64,000 nt of DNA from Anaerolineae bacterium (lineage in GTDB: Bacteria > Chloroflexota > Anaerolineae > Promineifilales > Promineifilaceae). Shown piece by piece: positions 61,001 to 64,000 of the stretch (positions within the stretch are counted from its first letter, which is position 1; every line of letters starts with the position of its first letter). The notes beneath the pieces are model-generated. The model saw nothing but the letters and a program-made list of their open reading frames with translations, searched no databases and was not told the origin of the DNA. The translations under genes and the position numbers were made by a program. The stretch lies in the NCBI GenBank assembly GCA_030425205.1, contig JAUIAP010000029.1, positions 17,011 to 81,010 of the forward strand, read 5' to 3'.

Positions 61001-62705
61001 ATGGCTATATGTCGAAAGTAGTAATGGTAAGTTGCAGACGCATCTCGGCGGCAGCGTGCTGGCGGGGCAAACGACTGTCACCACTGGCGAATGGCATCAT
61101 GCGGCGGTTCGCTACGACGGCACAACAGTGAGCCTTTACCTCAACGGACAGCTTGAAGCCACGCACACGGGCACACTTGAATCGGCCGATGGCACAATCC
61201 AACTCGGGGTCAACAAAACGAACGGCAATCGTCTGCTTGGCACACTCGATGAATTTATCCTGTTTGATCGCGCGCTGACTGTGGAAGAAATTGTCGCCTT
61301 GTCTCAACAGGAGATGAGCGGAATAGATCAAGTAGAAATCGCGCTCTCGCCGCAGACATTTGAAGAGAGTTGGCGCAATGCATCGCTCGGTTGGGAGCCA
61401 GCTATCTTGCACGATCCAGATCAACCGATGAGCGGCTGGGAATATCCGCTACCGACTGGGTTGGAAGGGTTCTACGACATTACGGTGCGCGCTGTCGATG
61501 ATTTTGGCAATATCGGCCGAAATCAGACCGTTTGGCGCGGATTGATCGACCTAATCGACCCATATATCCACATCACAGCCACGCACGTTTTTAGCAATTC
61601 GATCCCGCAAACGCTTTCCACACTGACCGTTTCTGACTTTCTATTAGATGCAAGTAGCTACGTCTTGCCATGCGACAGCGCAGACCTCGTGACGTTGTAC
61701 TATGACAACGTCGCGTTGCCCTACAATGGCATTCCGTATCAAGTGACGGCAACCTGTCGCGTCGCTGGGCATCAAGCAGAATATACCGCACGGGTTTGTG
61801 ATCTCGTCGGGCATTGCGCTAGCGTGACACTCAATCCAGCGACGGCCGAAACGACCGTAACTCGCCCCGTCTCCTCTGGCAACAGCTATCTCTTTGACTT
61901 CACAGGCGTTGAAATTGAGGTGGTCGATGATGGCGGCTGTTTGGGAAGTATCAGCGTTGAAGTTGTCAGCGCGGTGCATCCAAATGATACCGACGATATT
62001 CAAGATCGCTATTGGCGCATCACGCCAACGGGCTGCACAACGGGATTCAGCATCAATCTCACATTGCCATCGCTCACCGACGAGGGGAATGAAGAGTTAT
62101 GCCGTTACGATACAGACGCAGGCTTCTGGGAATGTGGGGTTCACAGTCGTGCAAACGGCAAGGTCACGCGCAACGGCGTGACACAGTTCTCCGATTGGAC
62201 GGTGGCAAATGGCACACCGACGCTCGTTGAGTTGGTTTCGTTTGAGGTGACGGTTTCGGCCGAAAATAGTGTCGAAATCAGATGGGAAACGGCGGCGGAA
62301 ATCGATCACGCCGGGTTCAATATCTACCGCCGCAACGCTGCAACGCGTGACGAATGGACAAAGGTCAACGATCAATTGATCGCTGCACGCGGCACATTAG
62401 CGCAAGGCGCAACTTATCAGATTAGCGATAGTGACGTACCAGCAGGCAAGTGGGAATACTTGCTAGAGGATGTCGAGACGGATGGCGACACGCGCATACA
62501 CCTTGATGAAATAGCGACAGTCATAGTCGGTCCACCGACCGCAGTGACATTGCGTGTGCAATCAGCACACGCAGCAATCAGTTTGGTCCTTAGTCTGAAT
62601 ATGTTGCTGTTGAGTAGTTTGACGCTTGGGTTGTTTCTGAAGCGACAAAATGCAAAAAGCGCATGGATTCCATGCGCTTTTGCTGCACTCTCACGTCTAT
62701 TCTGA
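57891..62705 (+). CDS. Giant surface protein, 3' part (LamG, Ig-like, C-terminal anchor)
   Basis: This is the continuation of the preceding gene in the +1 frame; real homology begins at about 57920 (LDGVEEASSVRTLEASDGEMELGRHKS). It carries several more LamG domains (each with a WHHAAV or WQHIAVV strand and a LYLNG loop), Ig-like segments (VDAVGNETLSSIYTLYVDATPP), and a final sandwich (SVEIRWETAAEIDHAGFNIYRR) typical of surface proteins. It ends in PPTAVTL, a membrane helix and KRQNAK. The last 17 codons coincide with two hairpins. The ATG at 57891 has no ribosome site, so without frame restoration this part may not be made. Confidence 0.82.
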   Translation: MSMTGQPCASIYLDGVEEASSVRTLEASDGEMELGRHKSFADRYFMGSLDELMIVPTTVSAEQLQPLMHSSWPMIDVSAPFVPYSAAPQSTQLVSGATAVNSFATTSQHRFDQEIEAALELQAALTYPVVDPHASDLEIFIPFEDGPGSMVIDNLINYPNATSYIDREAHCLLATTCPTLGLRGQVDRAAYFDGHDDYLYLDTRELGSDGPSDIRTIAAWVNAERGTLLDLRFGSTSHWMTLDMNQFELFFANTRHTVNFELPRNEWFHLALTIDNSDVVRVYVNGAEVASGSADLISDWEGAWGYIGSSRYGHKHLQGYLDDLRVYSVPLSTTAVDNLYQTSAPLMRFEFDEDDNATRFTDNSIHEAIGVPRMAQCRTLTIDALTVNSLSDAPATLFLEIDETRLLAMPDLTAGSTPDVAGLATVFCGTQTLAVQTVLDGVENELGTVSLNADNAGNDSQTFSQGEDAITVAWSISAETIHQPSPAPGTQGRIANGALFDGKSYIRVDNATAPNALTNNFTIMAWVRPEIVGGTNIQRIIAAGIDNSTDGYSFAIEDGKLMFHAQGVAKYLSDVALAPDRWQHIAVVFDSDNDAHFYLDGQHKQTLNGTAPVNINTDDPLFIGARINNSGNLVQAYRGMIDELAVYGRGLTQAEMFGLYLRELRWYRDTASTLLTIDSDAPSIALLSDAVYRPNGLIQLVVTTSDVTSDVTLLDFGLKAPSDGAFTWQGATPCADSGGGAWCPTFDSGELGGEGQYDVQFRAVDAVGNETLSSIYTLYVDATPPVAAGSYSGQWLQPTSEDLDEMRWTFSLSGTLSDPNLATSPGIAGSGIATDTLKIELINNLNGRYADGLQSAAQNGSTWSIDYEMRGIRPQGVYTIVASLADQVGNTATIPIGTIKLDERPPTVDLNSWEMPTSVITEPITIAGTAHDVADWSDEIVAHHFEEASGATIFYNAANSHYYTPTHSTCTTCPTAGQTGRFGRGVQFDGVDDRIDLSLTRDPAAQPFTVSIWFNLANLDSTRTILQQLDGNGMGRTWLYVESSNGKLQTHLGGSVLAGQTTVTTGEWHHAAVRYDGTTVSLYLNGQLEATHTGTLESADGTIQLGVNKTNGNRLLGTLDEFILFDRALTVEEIVALSQQEMSGIDQVEIALSPQTFEESWRNASLGWEPAILHDPDQPMSGWEYPLPTGLEGFYDITVRAVDDFGNIGRNQTVWRGLIDLIDPYIHITATHVFSNSIPQTLSTLTVSDFLLDASSYVLPCDSADLVTLYYDNVALPYNGIPYQVTATCRVAGHQAEYTARVCDLVGHCASVTLNPATAETTVTRPVSSGNSYLFDFTGVEIEVVDDGGCLGSISVEVVSAVHPNDTDDIQDRYWRITPTGCTTGFSINLTLPSLTDEGNEELCRYDTDAGFWECGVHSRANGKVTRNGVTQFSDWTVANGTPTLVELVSFEVTVSAENSVEIRWETAAEIDHAGFNIYRRNAATRDEWTKVNDQLIAARGTLAQGATYQISDSDVPAGKWEYLLEDVETDGDTRIHLDEIATVIVGPPTAVTLRVQSAHAAISLVLSLNMLLLSSLTLGLFLKRQNAKSAWIPCAFAALSRLF

Positions 62706-62715
62706 TAGACGTGAG
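62655..62715 (+). terminator. Double hairpin overlapping the 3' end of the giant gene
   Basis: A 12-bp stem (AAAAGCGCATGG/CCATGCGCTTTT, loop ATT) is followed by an 11-bp stem (CTCACGTCTAT/ATAGACGTGAG). The TGA at 62703 begins in the second loop, so the terminator is also coding sequence. Confidence 0.75.
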
Positions 62716-62785
62716 CTGCTCTACTTGTGGCACCGCTTATTTAAGCATTCCCATTTTTAGTTGATCAGCGCTGCGCCAACCTAAC

Positions 62786-63886
62786 TTACATCTCGTTCTG
62801 ACGACGACGCATGACGACAACTGTGCTTACAGCGAGAAGCACGATTAGCATTGCAGTCGCAATCGACCACGTCATTGTTGTAACCGTGCCACTATTGCTC
62901 ATGTTCACGACAGTTGGGACAGTAACATTGACAACAATAGCAACTTCATTTACTGCACGTCCCCCATCTGGCGCGTTGGAGTTGATACAAACTGTTCCGT
63001 TCAACGTTGAGCCATTTGTCTCACCAGTTGCGTCGATATCCAACGTGATAGACTCGGTTCCGCCTGCTTCAACCACACCTGTTGCGGGGGCAATACTCGT
63101 CAACCACGCGTAATCTTCAGCACCTGCACAACTACCCTCCGTGATGGAATACGCAAGTCCAGAACCGCCGCTGTTTGTAACGTCAAACGTCATCGCACCT
63201 GTCTGACCCTCACCGACGTATCCGGAAGCACCACCAACCGGCAGCTCAATTTCTGGCATGGCGTGAATCACACCAAATGTGTGGAATAGAACCTCACCTG
63301 CCTCTATCTCGCCTTCTGGGTCATCTTGGGTGTTGTCTTGTGGTTGCGAACCGGCCGAGAAATAGAATTCATCGTCCACGTAGTCAGAAGGGGAAGACGC
63401 TAACAGTGTGAAGTCGTGCTCCACTGTATCGCCGTTGACGGTGACGTACAGCACGCCATCTTTGACGGTCATTTCCCAACTGAACTGTGTGCCAACTGGG
63501 AACGACGCATTCTGACTATCAAACCAGTAATTTTCATACGATCCGGGAGACCCGTCTGGGTTGATTTGCCGTAGTTGCGCCCGAATCTTGTCGTTGTCCC
63601 ACTGGATTTTGCCCAAGATGTCGTCGCTTAGGCTATCCACTTGCGCGATAACGTTTTTGCCATTGCTCGGCTCTTGGGTCACGGTCGTCGTTGCACTCAT
63701 CGTGTGCGTACCAGTGATGACCCAGCCAACGTTGCTCGAATTGGTGTCAACCATTTCGCGCAGCTCGCTGCGGGAGTACGTTGACCCATCCGTGCCGCCA
63801 TTTACGGGGGCGTAGAACACCATCGCACCGTCGTCTGACAAGCAGAAGAATTCGTTGTCGAGCGTCGCCAACTCACTAGTACACAC
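62786..63886 (-). CDS. PL7 alginate-lyase-like surface enzyme, 5'-truncated
   Basis: This is 366 residues of a polysaccharide lyase family 7 protein. RSELRE (39-44) is the conserved PL7 arginine strand; YFSAG near 172 corresponds to the YFKAG motif; AQVDS replaces the usual QIH segment, so activity on alginate is uncertain. An Ig-like domain follows, then VPTVVNM, a membrane helix and RRRQ at the end. The frame has only a GTG start at 63886, with no signal peptide and no ribosome site. An IS630-like transposase starts 64 bp beyond it, so the gene was probably cut by insertion. Confidence 0.78.
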   Translation of the reverse strand: MCTSELATLDNEFFCLSDDGAMVFYAPVNGGTDGSTYSRSELREMVDTNSSNVGWVITGTHTMSATTTVTQEPSNGKNVIAQVDSLSDDILGKIQWDNDKIRAQLRQINPDGSPGSYENYWFDSQNASFPVGTQFSWEMTVKDGVLYVTVNGDTVEHDFTLLASSPSDYVDDEFYFSAGSQPQDNTQDDPEGEIEAGEVLFHTFGVIHAMPEIELPVGGASGYVGEGQTGAMTFDVTNSGGSGLAYSITEGSCAGAEDYAWLTSIAPATGVVEAGGTESITLDIDATGETNGSTLNGTVCINSNAPDGGRAVNEVAIVVNVTVPTVVNMSNSGTVTTMTWSIATAMLIVLLAVSTVVVMRRRQNEM

Positions 63887-64000
63887 AGGCGTAAATAGCT
63901 GATATATTAACGGATAAAATCCGCAAAAGTAAAAAGTGTCAACAGAAAAATGGCAAGATTAAAAGCAGTAGAAATCACAGTCAGCGAAGAAGCAGAAGAA
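63880..64000 (+). mobile_element. Left end of an IS630-like insertion sequence (partial)
   Basis: The lyase homology stops near TA dinucleotides at 63877-63881, the target type of IS630/Tc1 elements. AT-rich DNA follows, then a transposase start. The right end lies beyond the window, so terminal repeats cannot be checked. Confidence 0.5.
63950..64000 (+). CDS. IS630-family transposase, N-terminal fragment
   Basis: Seventeen codons (MARLKAVEITVSEEAEE) are visible before the window ends. This start resembles the N-terminus of IS630-type transposases, just before their helix-turn-helix. The call rests on few residues. Confidence 0.5.
   Translation, partial: MARLKAVEITVSEEAEE

Larger units (their letters stand above)
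281..62263. repeat. Highly iterated palindrome TCGGCCGA, about 87 copies
   Basis: The octamer TCGGCCGA is its own reverse complement and is spread over the whole window. Examples start at 281, 536, 1237, 2078, 2331, 4512, 36135 and 62256. My hand count is about 87 copies; random sequence of similar composition should give one or two. Almost all copies have A or T on both sides, giving WTCGGCCGAW. Copies occur inside genes in all three frames, read as Ser-Ala-Glu/Asp, x-Gly-Arg or x-Arg-Pro, and also in intergenic DNA, so protein coding does not explain them. This resembles HIP1 of cyanobacteria in behaviour but not in sequence. The function is unknown. Confidence 0.93.

Overview
The window looks like chromosomal DNA of a Chloroflexota bacterium, probably of the Anaerolineae/Ardenticatenia kind. 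This is inferred from gene content: BTAD-NTPase-TPR and MalT-like LuxR regulators, a DUF2277 protein, YitT, and giant secreted adhesin-like proteins with C-terminal membrane anchors. No rRNA, tRNA or CRISPR array was recognised. The most striking whole-window signal is the palindromic octamer TCGGCCGA. By hand count it occurs about 87 times (roughly one per 735 bp, where one or two would be expected by chance), nearly always flanked by A or T. It resembles, but is different in sequence from, the cyanobacterial highly iterated palindrome HIP1.

Region by region. 0.2-1.2 kb: a GHMP sugar kinase. 1.3-6.85 kb: a plasmid-like maintenance island. It holds a putative replication/DNA-binding protein with a well-formed antisense-RNA promoter and terminator over its leader, an XRE regulator, a small membrane protein, a ParA ATPase coupled to a small DNA-binding partner, a P22-type antirepressor, families of CAAATAG palindromes, and a parS-like site. 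6.9-11.7 kb: a GH52/GH116-like glycosidase, molybdate transport genes modA and modB without modC, and a YitT permease. 11.8-17.3 kb: a secreted protein, an HTH-STAND-TPR protein, a secreted subtilase and DUF2277. 17.4-24.9 kb: a 2293-residue beta-helix/subtilase/beta-helix surface protein and a lipoprotein. 25.2-30.4 kb: a short UvrA paralogue, a LIM-domain DA1-like metallopeptidase and an acyl-CoA ligase. 30.6-37.4 kb: two large convergent regulators and a RelE/HigB-HigA type toxin-antitoxin pair lying between two copies of the LuxR gene's 5' end.

37.5-44.2 kb is a coherent catabolic cluster: GH3 beta-glucosidase, sulfatase, MFS transporter and formylglycine-generating enzyme. The last installs the catalytic formylglycine in the sulfatase, so the set probably degrades a sulfated glycoside. 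44.5-48.5 kb: a secreted propeller-metalloprotease. 48.8-51.2 kb: an SDR with a coupled 30-codon leader ORF, a methyltransferase and a TetR regulator. 51.3-62.7 kb: one enormous surface protein (thrombospondin-3 and LamG repeats, internal membrane helices) broken by a 4-bp ATCT duplication. 62.8-64 kb: a PL7 alginate-lyase-like surface enzyme whose 5' end is cut off by an IS630-like element running off the window.

Four surface proteins end in the same arrangement: a P-T-[AV]-[IV]-x-[LMV] motif, a short linker, a membrane helix and a basic tail. This could be an uncharacterised C-terminal sorting signal. Intergenic regions also carry a family of hairpins built from short tandem units whose sequence differs at every locus.
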